Origin: CAWCKS01 sp963796195
Lineage (GTDB): Bacteria; Pseudomonadota; Alphaproteobacteria; Rhizobiales; Xanthobacteraceae
Length of the DNA stretch: 64,000 nucleotides
NCBI GenBank assembly: GCA_963796195.1
Contig: CAWCKS010000014.1
Coordinates: 1-64,000, forward strand
Direction: 5' to 3'
The notes beneath the pieces are model-generated. The model saw only the letters and a list, made by a program, of their open reading frames with translations, did no database searches and was not told the origin of the DNA. Positions 18,245 to 26,883 of the stretch are shown here, one piece after another. Positions within the stretch are counted from its first letter, which is position 1, and every line of letters begins with the position of its first letter. Both the position numbers and the translations under genes were made by a program.

Positions 18245-18631
18245 ATGTCGGTCGATCTGAAACTGCTGCTCTGGTCCGTGGCGCTGGCGGTCGTGCAAAT
18301 GGTGGTCGGCGTGATCGGCGCGCAGAGCGAGGTCGGGCTGCCACCGCTGATCGGCAACCGCGACAACATGCCTGTGATGACCGGCTTCGCCGGACGCGCC
18401 CAGCGCGCCCACCGCAACATGCTGGAAAGCCTGGTGCTGTTCGCTGTCCTGGTTCTGGTGGCCCAGGTCACCGGCAAGGCCAACGCCATGACGGCGCTGG
18501 GCGCGCAATTGTTCTTCTGGGGACGGCTCGCCTATGCCGTCGTCTACTGGATCGGAATTCCGTGGGTGCGCACCGCGGTATGGGCGGTCTCGCTGGTGGG
18601 ACTGATCATGATCTTCGTCCAGCTGATCTAG
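18245..18631 (+). CDS. MAPEG family integral membrane protein
   Basis: A 128-residue protein with four hydrophobic segments and the MAPEG-like loop NRDNMPVMTGFAGRAQRAHR plus MLESLVLFAVLVLVAQ. Bacterial MAPEG members relate to microsomal glutathione transferases and eicosanoid enzymes; the substrate here is unknown. The ATG at 18245 gives the usual family length. Confidence 0.85.
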   Translation: MSVDLKLLLWSVALAVVQMVVGVIGAQSEVGLPPLIGNRDNMPVMTGFAGRAQRAHRNMLESLVLFAVLVLVAQVTGKANAMTALGAQLFFWGRLAYAVVYWIGIPWVRTAVWAVSLVGLIMIFVQLI

Positions 18632-18773
18632 CGGAACGGCGCTCTCCCGCCGCGGGTCGGATCGCGCGTACCCTTTGGTATCGACAAGGCCAAGGGGCTT
18701 TGCGAACCGGCGCCAGAAAAGATAAGATTCGCCGGTCCTTCCGCTGACGGAGGAAGTGCTCAAGGAGGAAGTG

Positions 18774-18911
18774 ATGGCCAATCGCGAACAACGCAGCAAT
18801 CGTGAAACGAAGAAGCCGAAGAAGCAGAAGGTGAAGGGCGCCGCGCCCGCGCCGAGCCCGAAGAACCAGACCTGGAACCCGAACGAGGGCAAGACCCAGC
18901 AGCAGAAATAG
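18774..18911 (+). CDS. small basic hypothetical protein
   Basis: A 45-residue Lys/Pro-rich protein, MANREQRSNRETKKPKKQKV, ending NEGKTQQQK, with an excellent aaggaggaa ribosome-binding site. The composition suggests disorder. It lies 6 bases before the next start, so the two genes are probably cotranscribed. Confidence 0.65.
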   Translation: MANREQRSNRETKKPKKQKVKGAAPAPSPKNQTWNPNEGKTQQQK

Positions 18912-18917
18912 CTGGCG

Positions 18918-19460
18918 ATGGTTCACAGGTTTTCGCGCGCCGGCGTGGCCGCTGCGATCATGCTGCTGCCGGCGCTGCCAGCGTTCGCTGACGCGCCGCA
19001 GCAGCTGCGCAACAAGACCATCCAGGTCAACTGGTCGGTCGACCAGGTCGCCCGCGGCGCCGATGGCGCGGCCAAGCCACGCAGCATCGCCGTCAACCAT
19101 ACGGTCTATGTCAGCTCCACCGGCCGCCTGTTCGAACGGGCGTCGCGCGCCAACGGACGGGCAAGCAGCCAATCGGAGAACGCGCCGGGCGCGAGCCAGA
19201 ACCGCGGCGGCGAAGCCACCGGCCTGCGATTTGTCGGAACCCGGCTGGTCGGCGATACCGCGTTCGCGCAGGGCGCGCGGCACTGGGAAGTGAGCTTCGA
19301 CGCCGGCTTCGCAAGCTGCACGGTGAGCGTGACTTTCGGCCGCGAAGGCGGCGGCATCAAGCGCAAGGGCATCAACGGCGAAATGCTGACGATCGAACAG
19401 ATGAAGGCGACGTCGGAGAGCTGTTCGATCCGCGACGGCAATCCGTTCGCGAGCCAGTGA
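18918..19460 (+). CDS. secreted hypothetical protein
   Basis: A 180-residue protein with a signal peptide (MVHRFSRAGVAAAIMLLPAL, cleavage expected after AFA). The mature part, with KTIQVNWSVDQVA and FVGTRLVGDTAFAQGARHWE, has two cysteines (ASCTV and SESCSI) that could form a disulfide. No known domain recognised. Probably periplasmic. Confidence 0.65.
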   Translation: MVHRFSRAGVAAAIMLLPALPAFADAPQQLRNKTIQVNWSVDQVARGADGAAKPRSIAVNHTVYVSSTGRLFERASRANGRASSQSENAPGASQNRGGEATGLRFVGTRLVGDTAFAQGARHWEVSFDAGFASCTVSVTFGREGGGIKRKGINGEMLTIEQMKATSESCSIRDGNPFASQ

Positions 19461-19530
19461 GGATAATCCTACTCTCACCCCGATTTACTGCTGTAATATC
19501 GCCGACAGCTGCCGCCACAAGGATCGAACC

Positions 19531-19758
19531 GTGACAACGCCAACCCGGCTGATCGCCGTCGCCCTCGTTCTCGCCGCCAGCGCCTTGTCGCCCATCGCGC
19601 CGGCCGGCGCGCGCGGCGGCGGGCCCGCAAACCTCATCAATTCAGAGGGCTATCAGCGCGCGCTTCGGGAAGAGCGCAAGCAATACCAGCAGGCGCAAAC
19701 GCAAGCGCTCGCGCCCGCCAGCACGCCGACGCATCATCATCGCAAGCACCATCAGTAG
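19531..19758 (+). CDS. small secreted His-rich protein
   Basis: A 75-residue product from a GTG start, with a signal peptide (MTTPTRLIAVALVLAASALS, then PIAPAGARG), a short charged region LREERKQYQQAQTQ, and a histidine-rich tail THHHRKHHQ that might bind metal. Function unknown. Confidence 0.55.
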   Translation: MTTPTRLIAVALVLAASALSPIAPAGARGGGPANLINSEGYQRALREERKQYQQAQTQALAPASTPTHHHRKHHQ

Positions 19759-19774
19759 GCGATGAGCCGAGCGG

Positions 19775-19954
19775 TCAGGCCTTGCGCCATTTGCCGGTCT
19801 TGATGTCGAATTTGACCGTCCCTTCGTCGCGCATCTTCAGCAACAGCTGCTGGCATTCTTCATCATTGTGGATGTTGGCGCGCTGCTTCACCGAGAACAG
19901 CGTCAGCGGCTTCTCGGTGAGGGCGCGAAGGATGGCGTCGCGGTCAGCTTTCAT
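19775..19954 (-). CDS. small hypothetical protein, winged-helix-like
   Basis: A 59-residue frame: MKADRDAILRALTEKPLTLF, then VKQRANIHNDEECQQLLLKM, then RDEGTVKFDIKTGKWRKA. The helix-helix-strand-strand pattern resembles a small winged helix. Convergent with the secreted gene on its left and separated by a REP-like unit from the DnaJ-domain gene upstream. Confidence 0.6.
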   Translation of the reverse strand: MKADRDAILRALTEKPLTLFSVKQRANIHNDEECQQLLLKMRDEGTVKFDIKTGKWRKA

Positions 19955-19974
19955 GGCTCTCTGTTAGCCCCTTT

Positions 19975-20004
19975 GGCGGATGAGCGAAAGTGGCGTAATC
20001 CGCC
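19975..20004. repeat. REP-like intergenic repeat (short copy)
   Basis: ggcggatgagcgaaag followed by gcgtaatccgcc: an inverted ggcgga/tccgcc pair, a shortened version of the intergenic units elsewhere in the window. Confidence 0.5.
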
Positions 20005-20015
20005 GGGCTTCAGCT

Positions 20016-21020
20016 TCAACCGCCGGCCGGCCACAACACGATCGGGCTCTGCCGCGCCAGCGTGATCGGAGCGGTCGTGGGAGCGCGCTGCGGCGCCCGA
20101 TGCCGGGCCGCGGCGAGCGCGACGGTCTTGAGGGTGGTCGTGCGGTGTTCGCCGAGGCCGCGTTCGCTCTTGAGGCGGTCGGCCTGCGCGGTGTCGGCGG
20201 CGGCGCGATCGAACCGGCTCATCAGGGTGAACACCGCGGCGCGATCGCGAAAGGCCCGTTCGAAGCCGGGATCGAGCCGGATCGCCGCATCGAAGTTTGC
20301 GATCGCGCGCGCGAAATCGCCGAAGTGGTAGGCGACGATGCCGCGCGCGCGGAAAAACCTGGCGTCTCGCCGCGCGAGATCTGGCACCGGCCCGAGCGCC
20401 GCGGACGCCTCGTTGATTGCGGCCTCGGTCACCGCAGGCACCGCGGGCACCACAGCCGACGCGAGCCGCACCCGCTCGGTCGCGCGATCGATCTCGTTGC
20501 GATCGATCTCATTGCGATCAGCTTGGCGGCGGTCGAAGGCGGTCGGTGGCAGCGCCAGCTTGTCTCCAGTCCGGCCGGTGGTTCGCGATTGCGGCGCCGG
20601 CGCCAGCGCCGCTGTGATGGCCGCTGGCTGCGATGGCGACGCCAGCGCCAGCGTCACGGCCTCGACCGGCACCCGCACGATATACATCGCCATCAGGTAG
20701 GCGCCGAACAAGGCGATCGCGAGCACGAGCACGGCGACGGAATTGACGATGATCCTGCCGAGAATGTCGTCGAGCATGGTGCGCTTTCGGGTCACGGCGA
20801 TCCGCTGCTCGTACGCCACAACGTGATCGTAGGCTGCGCGCAACTCGTCATCGCTCAGGATCTCGTGGGCGCGGACAATCTGCCGGAAGCGCCAGGACGC
20901 ATCCTCATCGTCGGGACAAACATCAGGATGCGCGGCCTTGGCCGCCTTGCGATATGCGGCCTTCAGCCCCGCCGTGTCGGACCGCTGATCGGCCCCAAGC
21001 AGCTCGTACAGATTGACCAT
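20016..21020 (-). CDS. J-domain, single-pass membrane protein with TPR-like C-terminus
   Basis: Predicted 334 residues. The N-terminal J domain MVNLYELLGADQRSDTAGLK has the HPD tripeptide at residues 31-33, which stimulates Hsp70 ATPases. A membrane helix near residues 88-112 includes SVAVLVLAIALFGAYLMAMY. After a variable linker with the duplicated ADRNEIDRNEIDR motif there is a TPR-like unit FFRARGIVAYHFGDFARAIA and FDAAIRLDPGFERAF. The J domain probably faces the cytoplasm and recruits DnaK to the membrane. The start at 21020 is preferred over 21035 because it matches J-domain N-termini. Confidence 0.8.
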   Translation of the reverse strand: MVNLYELLGADQRSDTAGLKAAYRKAAKAAHPDVCPDDEDASWRFRQIVRAHEILSDDELRAAYDHVVAYEQRIAVTRKRTMLDDILGRIIVNSVAVLVLAIALFGAYLMAMYIVRVPVEAVTLALASPSQPAAITAALAPAPQSRTTGRTGDKLALPPTAFDRRQADRNEIDRNEIDRATERVRLASAVVPAVPAVTEAAINEASAALGPVPDLARRDARFFRARGIVAYHFGDFARAIANFDAAIRLDPGFERAFRDRAAVFTLMSRFDRAAADTAQADRLKSERGLGEHRTTTLKTVALAAARHRAPQRAPTTAPITLARQSPIVLWPAGG

Positions 21021-21311
21021 CGTTACGCGATACACACTCGACAGCCGACGTCCCGGACAATCGCGCCTTGCGGAATTCCCCAGTCACGGCATCGTGAGAT
21101 AGCGGTGACCAGTGGCCTGATGTGGTCGAAAAAACGGCTGATCGCGGGCAACCATGCACAGAACGTGGCCGCAGGCCGCGCCAGCGGCCGTTGCGGATCC
21201 TCGTGAAATGGCCCGCTCGATCCCCGTTATCTTCCGCGCGCAACACGAATGAGGTGGAGATATGCTCCGGGCCGGATTAGCGTTGCGCCGGTTCGGAGGA
21301 AAGGAATTCCA

Positions 21312-21602
21312 ATGAAACTTGCCCTAAGCATCGCCGTCCTGATCGCGCTCTCGCCGGGCCTGGTCCTTGCTGCGCCCAAGGAACCCGCGACCAAGGAACC
21401 CGCGACCAAGGAAGCCGCGACCAACGAGAAGGACTGCCAGACCATCAAGAGCATCACGGTGCGGCAGGCCTGCCTCGACCGCGAGGCGGCCGAGCATCCG
21501 GGGCAACAGCAGTCCACCAACATGGGTAACGCGGTCGATGACCTGAAGCGCGAGGACGATATCCTGGCGAAGAAGTTGAAGAGCATTTGCCGGGGGTGCT
21601 GA
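21312..21602 (+). CDS. small secreted protein with EPATK repeats
   Basis: A 96-residue protein with signal peptide MKLALSIAVLIALSPGLVLA, then tandem KEPATKEPATKEAATNE. A conserved-looking part follows, with CQTIKSITVRQACLDREAAE and LKREDDILAKKLKSICRGC (four cysteines). Probably periplasmic; function unknown. The ribosome-binding site is ggaaagg. Confidence 0.6.
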   Translation: MKLALSIAVLIALSPGLVLAAPKEPATKEPATKEAATNEKDCQTIKSITVRQACLDREAAEHPGQQQSTNMGNAVDDLKREDDILAKKLKSICRGC

Positions 21603-21757
21603 GGGACTGCAATCGATCAAATCGCGCAGCCGTCCGCGACGTTTTTTTCAGGATGATCCAGCAGAAGCACCGCGCTCCCTAGCCTCGTCCAACCGAACTG
21701 CGCATCATTGCACGAGCTGGCGGACGGGCTTGCGCGCTAAGCTAAAGGAGGCTCCCC

Positions 21758-22510
21758 GTGTGCGAGAAATGCCGCTCTGCGTTCGATAGGGTCACGTCCG
21801 ACACGCCGCCGTGCTGGTCACGGCGCGCGATGCTTGGGCTTGCTGTTGCATCGTCTGCGGCGCTGGCGCTCGGCGGCGCAGCTTTGGCCAAGGAAGCCAA
21901 GGCGCCGCCAAAGCCGCAGAACGTGCTGACCCCCGACGCCGCGCTGGCGCGGATGATGGCCGGCAACGCGCGCTATGTCGGCGGCGTCTCCAAGCGTCAT
22001 GACTTCGCCCACGAGCGCGAGGCGCTGGCCGGCGGCCAGAACCCGTTTGCCGCCGTGCTCGGCTGCGCTGACAGCCGCATCGCGCCGGAATATGCCTTCG
22101 ACACCGCCCGTGGCGATCTCTTCGTGTGCCGGGTGGCGGGCAACTTCGCCAGCGACGAAAGCATCGCGAGCCTCGAATACGCTGTCAGCGTGCTGAGTAC
22201 GCCGCTGATCCTGGTGCTCGGACACGACGCCTGCGGCGCGGTCGACGCGACTATCAAGTCGGTCAAGGACGGCACGACGCTGCCGGGGCACCTGCCGTCG
22301 CTGGTCGCGGCTTTGACGCCGGCGGTGAAAGCGTCGGCGCAGCAGCCGGGCAATGCGCTCGACAACGCCATCAAACAGAACGTGATCGACACCATCGCGA
22401 AGCTAAAGGCGGCCACGCCGATCCTGTCCGCCGCCGTCGAGCAGACTAAGCTGAAGGTGGTCGGCGGCATCTACCGCCTGCGCGACGGCCGGGTCGATAT
22501 GGTGGGGTGA
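21758..22510 (+). CDS. beta-class carbonic anhydrase with Tat-type signal
   Basis: A 250-residue beta carbonic anhydrase interconverting CO2 and bicarbonate. The zinc ligands Cys103 and Asp105/Arg107 sit in LGCADSRIAPE, and His156 and Cys159 in LVLGHDACGAV. The N-terminus SRRAMLGLAVASSAALALGG is a twin-arginine-like signal ending ALA, so the enzyme is probably exported folded, with zinc, to the periplasm. GTG start at 21758 with aaaggag 8 bases upstream. Extra N-terminal cysteines precede the signal. Confidence 0.9.
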   Translation: MCEKCRSAFDRVTSDTPPCWSRRAMLGLAVASSAALALGGAALAKEAKAPPKPQNVLTPDAALARMMAGNARYVGGVSKRHDFAHEREALAGGQNPFAAVLGCADSRIAPEYAFDTARGDLFVCRVAGNFASDESIASLEYAVSVLSTPLILVLGHDACGAVDATIKSVKDGTTLPGHLPSLVAALTPAVKASAQQPGNALDNAIKQNVIDTIAKLKAATPILSAAVEQTKLKVVGGIYRLRDGRVDMVG

Positions 22511-22595
22511 AGCAATCCAGTCTGCCGGGACGACTTCGCTTCGCTCGCAATGACGCGTAAACTATTGGTGCACTCCCCGCCCAAGGAGCCCCGCC

Positions 22596-23207
22596 ATGAT
22601 ACAGCTTTACGGAAACGTTCGTTCGCGCGCGACGCGATGTCTGTGGATGCTGGAGGAGATCGGCGCGCCCTACCAGCTGATCGACAAGACCACGCGCGCT
22701 GACGACCTTCAGAGCGCCGACTACCTCCGCCTCAACCCGAATGCGCGGATCCCGACCCTCGTCGACGGCTCGACCGTGCTGTGGGAGTCGATGGCGATCA
22801 ATCTGTACCTCGCGCAGAAATATCCGAGCGCCTTGCCGGCTGACGCCGCGACGCTCGGCATCGCCGCACAGTGGAGCTTTTGGGCAATGCTCGAGACCGA
22901 GGCGCTGCTGCTCGATCTGCTGATGCACCGCGCCATGCTGCCCGAGTACGGCCGCGACCCCTCCTTCGCCGAGCGCGATGAACTCTTGCTGCAGAGGCCG
23001 CTTCGGATTCTCGATGGCACGCTGCAGGGCCGCGATCATCTCGCCGGCAACGCATTCAGCGTCGCCGATCTCAACGTGGCGTCGATTTTGTCGTGGGGCC
23101 GCATCGCGCGGCTCGATCTCAAGGCGCACCCGAACGTCGCGCGCTGGCTCGACGCCTGCCTCAAGCGGCCGGCGAACATGCGCGTACGGGAGATGGCGCG
23201 GAAGTAA
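22596..23207 (+). CDS. glutathione S-transferase family protein
   Basis: A 203-residue GST. The thioredoxin-like domain MIQLYGNVRSRATRCLWMLE contains LNPNARIPTLVDGSTVLWES, then AINLYLAQKY. The C-terminal helical domain contains HLAGNAFSVADLNVASILSW, the family N-capping motif. Normal length. Substrate unknown. Confidence 0.88.
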   Translation: MIQLYGNVRSRATRCLWMLEEIGAPYQLIDKTTRADDLQSADYLRLNPNARIPTLVDGSTVLWESMAINLYLAQKYPSALPADAATLGIAAQWSFWAMLETEALLLDLLMHRAMLPEYGRDPSFAERDELLLQRPLRILDGTLQGRDHLAGNAFSVADLNVASILSWGRIARLDLKAHPNVARWLDACLKRPANMRVREMARK

Positions 23208-23217
23208 GCCTTCAGCC

Positions 23218-23280
23218 GTAGGCCGGACTAGCGTCAGCGCAATCGGCCGGATGCATCGGCGGGTTACGGCCTTCGCCTAC
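23218..23280. repeat. REP-like intergenic repeat
   Basis: gtaggccggactagcgtcag ... gcggcgggttacggcc-like core, ending gcctac, with end-to-end gtaggc/gcctac symmetry. Same family as the unit at 18139. Confidence 0.55.
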
Positions 23281-23409
23281 GCGCCCGACGTCGCCGTGAT
23301 CGGATGATCGGGTAACGCTGCGATCACATTTTCGAGTGTGAAGCGGGCCACGTTTCAACTGTTCGAGCGCGAGTATTGTCCGCGCAAATTCGAACCCGAG
23401 ATACCCACC

Positions 23410-23628
23410 ATGCGACACCCCCTGCCCCTTCGCGCGCGCGTCAACTGGCGCCTGGTTGCGCTGCTGATCGCGATCCTCACGTTATGTCTTGCCGGCGCGA
23501 TCTATAGCGGCGGCGAAGCGCGCACTGCCGCGCAGCTCGGCCCCGGCTGGAGCTGCACGCCCAACATTTTGGGTACCGTGTGCGTCAGGGATCTGACAAG
23601 GACAGCGGTGAAGAGCATAGGCGCATAA
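23410..23628 (+). CDS. small membrane-anchored hypothetical protein
   Basis: A 72-residue protein: MRHPLPLRARVNWR, a hydrophobic segment LVALLIAILTLCLAGAIYSG, then GPGWSCTPNILGTVCVRDLT with two cysteines. Probably periplasmic or anchored. The start is chosen to place the hydrophobic segment near the N-terminus. Confidence 0.5.
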   Translation: MRHPLPLRARVNWRLVALLIAILTLCLAGAIYSGGEARTAAQLGPGWSCTPNILGTVCVRDLTRTAVKSIGA

Positions 23629-23657
23629 GGGGATTACGCCTAGCCCGCCCTGCACGC

Positions 23658-24143
23658 TCAGCCCACCGCTCGCCGCACCCCGACACGATAGGCGAGCCGC
23701 GCGTGGCCGGCGCAATACGGCAAGCCGCCGACCGGATTGTTGCCGCAGAACAGGATGCCGGTGGTATCAGCGTCGCCGATCGGCCAGCGGCATTTGTCGT
23801 CGCCGAGCTCGAGCAGCGAGCAGCCCGGGCCTTGCGGGATCGACAACGCTTCGACCACCGGCGGCAAGGGACCAGCGCCGCTGCGCTCGACACGCTCCTT
23901 CAGCAGGATCTGCAGCTGCCGCGCGCCGCGCGCACGTTGCGGTGCTGCGTCGGCGCGCCGCTCGGCACGCGGAACGCGAGCACTCCTGCCACGCGTCAGG
24001 CTCATGCGCGCGAGCTTGCCGATCACCGCGTTACGGCTGACGCCGATCTCGTACGCCATCTCGCGGCAGGTGCAGCCGCGCTCGAACAGCGCTTTCAAGA
24101 GCACGATGCGTTCGTCGGTCCAGGTCGTGGAGATCGTAGGCAT
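23658..24143 (-). CDS. GcrA-family cell-cycle regulator paralogue
   Basis: A 161-residue protein. The N-terminal GcrA helix-turn-helix TTWTDERIVLLKALFERGCT and YEIGVSRNAVIGKLARMSLT is followed by the C-terminal family block CRWPIGDADTTGILFCGNNP and LPYCAGHARLAYRV, with conserved cysteines and histidine. GcrA binds sigma70 holoenzyme and activates promoters bearing methylated GANTC sites in Caulobacter. The long variable linker suggests a paralogue rather than the essential regulator. The start abuts the stop of the upstream small gene (TAAATG). Confidence 0.85.
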   Translation of the reverse strand: MPTISTTWTDERIVLLKALFERGCTCREMAYEIGVSRNAVIGKLARMSLTRGRSARVPRAERRADAAPQRARGARQLQILLKERVERSGAGPLPPVVEALSIPQGPGCSLLELGDDKCRWPIGDADTTGILFCGNNPVGGLPYCAGHARLAYRVGVRRAVG

Positions 24144-24347
24144 TTAATGATCGCCTTTACCGTTGTCGCGAATGGATAACAGCCCGTCCTTGATTGCGTT
24201 GCGGATGCCCTCCTCGATCAGCGTGCGCGCCACCCCCGGCACGCTGGTGCCGTGGGTGCCCTGCCGCACCAGACGTTCGAGGAAGCTGATCGTCGACAGC
24301 GCGAGGGTGACGGGGACCCGGTCGGTTTCTGCTTTTTCGGTGGCCAT
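24144..24347 (-). CDS. small hypothetical, ribbon-helix-helix-like
   Basis: A 67-residue protein: MATEKAETDRVPVTLALSTI, then SFLERLVRQGTHGTSVPGVA, then RTLIEEGIRNAIKDGLL. A strand followed by two helices with a G-T-S-x-x-x-V-A turn is typical of MetJ/Arc-type DNA-binding proteins. Directly upstream of and abutting the GcrA paralogue, so the two are probably cotranscribed. Confidence 0.6.
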   Translation of the reverse strand: MATEKAETDRVPVTLALSTISFLERLVRQGTHGTSVPGVARTLIEEGIRNAIKDGLLSIRDNGKGDH

Positions 24348-24534
24348 TTCCGCACGCTAGCGTGTCCAAAAGTTACTGAAAAGTATCTTTTTAGAGTCTC
24401 TGAGCGACTGTTTTCGGGATTTTCGGCGGACACCGGCGGCCCCGCAGGGCTAAATCCGTGGCGGCTCACGGGAATTCTTGCCTCTGCGACGCAAGGCTCG
24501 CTTGTTGGCGCGCAATCGCGGATGTTACGGATTC

Positions 24535-25557
24535 ATGAAGCCAATTCCGTTTGTGGGGGAAGCGGTGAAGCGGCGACAATTTCTTGTTGGCCTCGGCGCC
24601 ACGTTGGTGCCGGCCGGGACCGTGCGCGGCGCGTTCGCGCAAAGCGCGCCTCCGCGCCGGATCGGCTGGCTCAAGGCCGGCTCAAAAGGACAGTCCCCCG
24701 ACGAGATCAAGGCGTTTGTCGACGCGCTGGAGGCGCTCGGCCAGCAGCACGGCAAGAGCTTTGCGATCGAGGCGCGCTTTGCCGAGGGCGACGTCGCCAG
24801 GCTGGGTCTGCTCGCCAACGAGCTCGTGCAGAGCGACGTCGCCGTGATCGTCGCGACCAGCCAGCCCGCGCTCGACGCGGCGTTTGCGGCAACGAAATCG
24901 ATCCCGATCGTCGGCCGCATGACCATGAACCCGATGATCAACGGCATGGCGAAGACGCTCGGCCATCCCGACGCCAATGTCGCCGGCATCTACTCGCTGT
25001 TCGAGGAGCTGGTCGATCGCCGCATCGAGTTGCTACACGAGGCGGTGCCCGACCTGCACAAGGTCGGCGTGCTGGTGACGGTCAACTATGCCGACTCCGC
25101 ATTCTGGCTGTCGAAGGTCGACGCGTCGTTGAAGAAGCGCGGCCTCGAGCGCTACGTCATGAACGTGCACACCGAGGCCGACCTCGATTCCGCCTTCGCC
25201 GACGCCGCCGAAGCGGATGCCAACGGGTTCATCGCGATCCGCAGCCCGCTGATCGTCACCTCCGCCGAGCGCATTGGTGAGCTCTCCAGCAGCTATCTGT
25301 TTCGCTTGCCGGGGATCTTCGATTCCCGCGAGTTCGTCGATTCCGGCTGCTTCATGTCGTTCGGCCCGACCGTCGCCACCGAGTTTCAAACGCTCGCCGG
25401 CCTGACCGACAAGATCCTGAAGGGCGCCAGGCCCGGCGATCTCGCGATCGAACAGCCGGAAAAATTCGAGCTCGTGATCAACATGAAGGCAGCACAGCTG
25501 ATCGGGCTCGACGTGCCACATGCAGTCCGCGCCACCGCAGACGCGGTGATTGAATGA
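24535..25557 (+). CDS. ABC transporter substrate-binding protein (PF04392 type)
   Basis: Predicted 340 residues. The N-terminal Tat-like signal VKRRQFLVGLGATLVPAG is followed by a two-lobed periplasmic-binding-protein fold of the TrpX/DUF534 type, with RRIGWLKAGSKGQSPDEIKA, VDRRIELLHEAVPDLHKVGV and IEQPEKFELVINMKAAQLIG near the C-terminus. No permease or ATPase is adjacent, so it is an orphan component. Ligand unknown. The start at 24535 is chosen over 24478 because it puts the signal at the N-terminus. Confidence 0.8.
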   Translation: MKPIPFVGEAVKRRQFLVGLGATLVPAGTVRGAFAQSAPPRRIGWLKAGSKGQSPDEIKAFVDALEALGQQHGKSFAIEARFAEGDVARLGLLANELVQSDVAVIVATSQPALDAAFAATKSIPIVGRMTMNPMINGMAKTLGHPDANVAGIYSLFEELVDRRIELLHEAVPDLHKVGVLVTVNYADSAFWLSKVDASLKKRGLERYVMNVHTEADLDSAFADAAEADANGFIAIRSPLIVTSAERIGELSSSYLFRLPGIFDSREFVDSGCFMSFGPTVATEFQTLAGLTDKILKGARPGDLAIEQPEKFELVINMKAAQLIGLDVPHAVRATADAVIE

Positions 25558-25572
25558 TCTTGGCGGCCTGAA

Positions 25573-25730
25573 GATTTTTGATTGCGCGAATGGCCGCATG
25601 CGCCAAGCGCGAGTTTCTTGATTGCGCGAATGGCGCAGGCGCCAAGCGCGAGCTTTTTGATTGCGCGAATGGTGCAGGCGCCAAGCGCGAGTTTCTTGAT
25701 TGCGCGAATGGCGCAGGCGCCAAGCGCGCT
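25573..25730. repeat. four tandem 39-bp repeats between convergent genes
   Basis: gattgcgcgaatgg recurs at 25580, 25620, 25659 and 25698, each followed by a gcaggcgccaagcgcg-like block. Spacing is 40, 39 and 39 bases. The array fills the gap between the convergent substrate-binding-protein and oxidoreductase genes and contains small palindromes (ggcgcc). It may act as a transcription-termination or REP-like region, or simply be a slippage tract. Confidence 0.85.
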
Positions 25731-26701
25731 ATGGCAACATCACCGTCGAGCCGATGGTCTTGCGCGCTTCCAGCGCTCGATGCGCGTCCGCCGCATCGCG
25801 CAGCGCAAAGCGCTGCTTGATGTGCACCTTCACCTTGCCGCTCTTCACCACATCGAACAGGTCGTTGGCGCATTCCAGGATGCCGGCGCGCGTCTCGGTG
25901 TAGCTCGCGAGCGTGCCGCGCGTCAGCGTCAAGGTGCCTCTGGAGCCAAATTTCTGGATATCGAGCGGCGGCACGGGGCCCGCGGCATTGCCGTAGCTGA
26001 TGACATGGCCGCGCACGCGCGCGGAGTCGATCGAGCCTGCGAACACGTCGCCGCCGACGGCGTCGTAGACGACGGTCGCCATCGCGCCGTGGGTGATCTT
26101 CTTCACCTCCGTCTGCCACGTCGACCCGCGTGTAAAGGATCGGGTGATGGCAGCCGTTGGCGCGCGCGAACTCGGCCTTCGCCTCGGTCGACACCGTGCC
26201 GAGCACGGTCGCGCCCAGCGCCGCCGCCCACTGGCAGAGGAAGATGCCGACGCCGCCGGCGGCGGCCTGCACCAGCACCACATCGCCGGGCCCGACCTTG
26301 TGGATCTGGCGCAGCAGATATTGTGCGGTCATGCCCTGCAGCATCATCGCCGCCGCCGTCTCGTCGGTGATGCCGTCGGGGATTTTCACCAGCCGATCCG
26401 CAGCAATCACCCGCGCCTCGCTGTAGCTGCCAGGAATCGGCGCATACGCAACGCGATCGCCGGGCTTGAACTCGGCGACCTCGGCGCCGACAGCCTCGAC
26501 CACTCCGGCGCCCTCGTTGCCGGGAATAAACGGCAAGCGGAACGGAAAGCGCCCGTTGCGCTGGTAGACCTCGACATAGTTGAGGCCCACCGCTGTGTGG
26601 CGCAGCCGCACTTCGTTCGGCCTGACATCGCGCACCTGGACCTCTTCCCAGCGCAGGACTTCGGGGCCGCCATACTGATGAATGCGAATAGCGTGGGTCA
26701 T
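25729..26701 (-). pseudogene. NADPH:quinone oxidoreductase (MDR family), one frameshift
   Basis: The first 198 residues read MTHAIRIHQYGGPEVLRWEE, the alcohol-dehydrogenase-like domain with FIPGNEGAGVVEAVGAEVAE, then the Rossmann motif LVQAAAGGVGIFLCQWAAAL. Near 26110 the frame changes and resumes as EVKKITHGAMATVVYDAVGG through IKQRFALRDAADAHRALEAR to TIGSTVMLP. One extra base accounts for it. Lacks catalytic zinc ligands, as in quinone reductases (zeta-crystallin/QorA type). If the insertion is a sequencing error, this is a normal enzyme of about 323 residues. Confidence 0.85.
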
Positions 26702-26883
26702 CTTTCTCTTTCCCTGATGTCCTGAAGTCCGCGGCCCGCTCACGGCGCGCAAGGTTCATTAGAGCGGAACTGCCGCGCAAACGCCATTCGCGCAACGCCG
26801 TGGGGCGTTGCAGCGGGCGACTTGTTCGCCGCACACAATTGCTTCAGAACGGTTCGGGGCCTTAAGCGAGCAGCGGAGACGAT

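Noticed and set aside
18606..19478. A 290-codon minus-strand frame
   Set aside because: Overlaps two plus-strand genes with a signal peptide and good ribosome-binding sites; composition is that of a shadow frame.
19980..21206. A 408-codon plus-strand frame
   Set aside because: Antisense to the J-domain gene, whose HPD motif and membrane helix are clear; the plus frame has no protein-like pattern.
25573..25730. CRISPR-like regular repeat array
   Set aside because: Copies are directly adjacent without unique spacers of constant length, and no cas genes are present.
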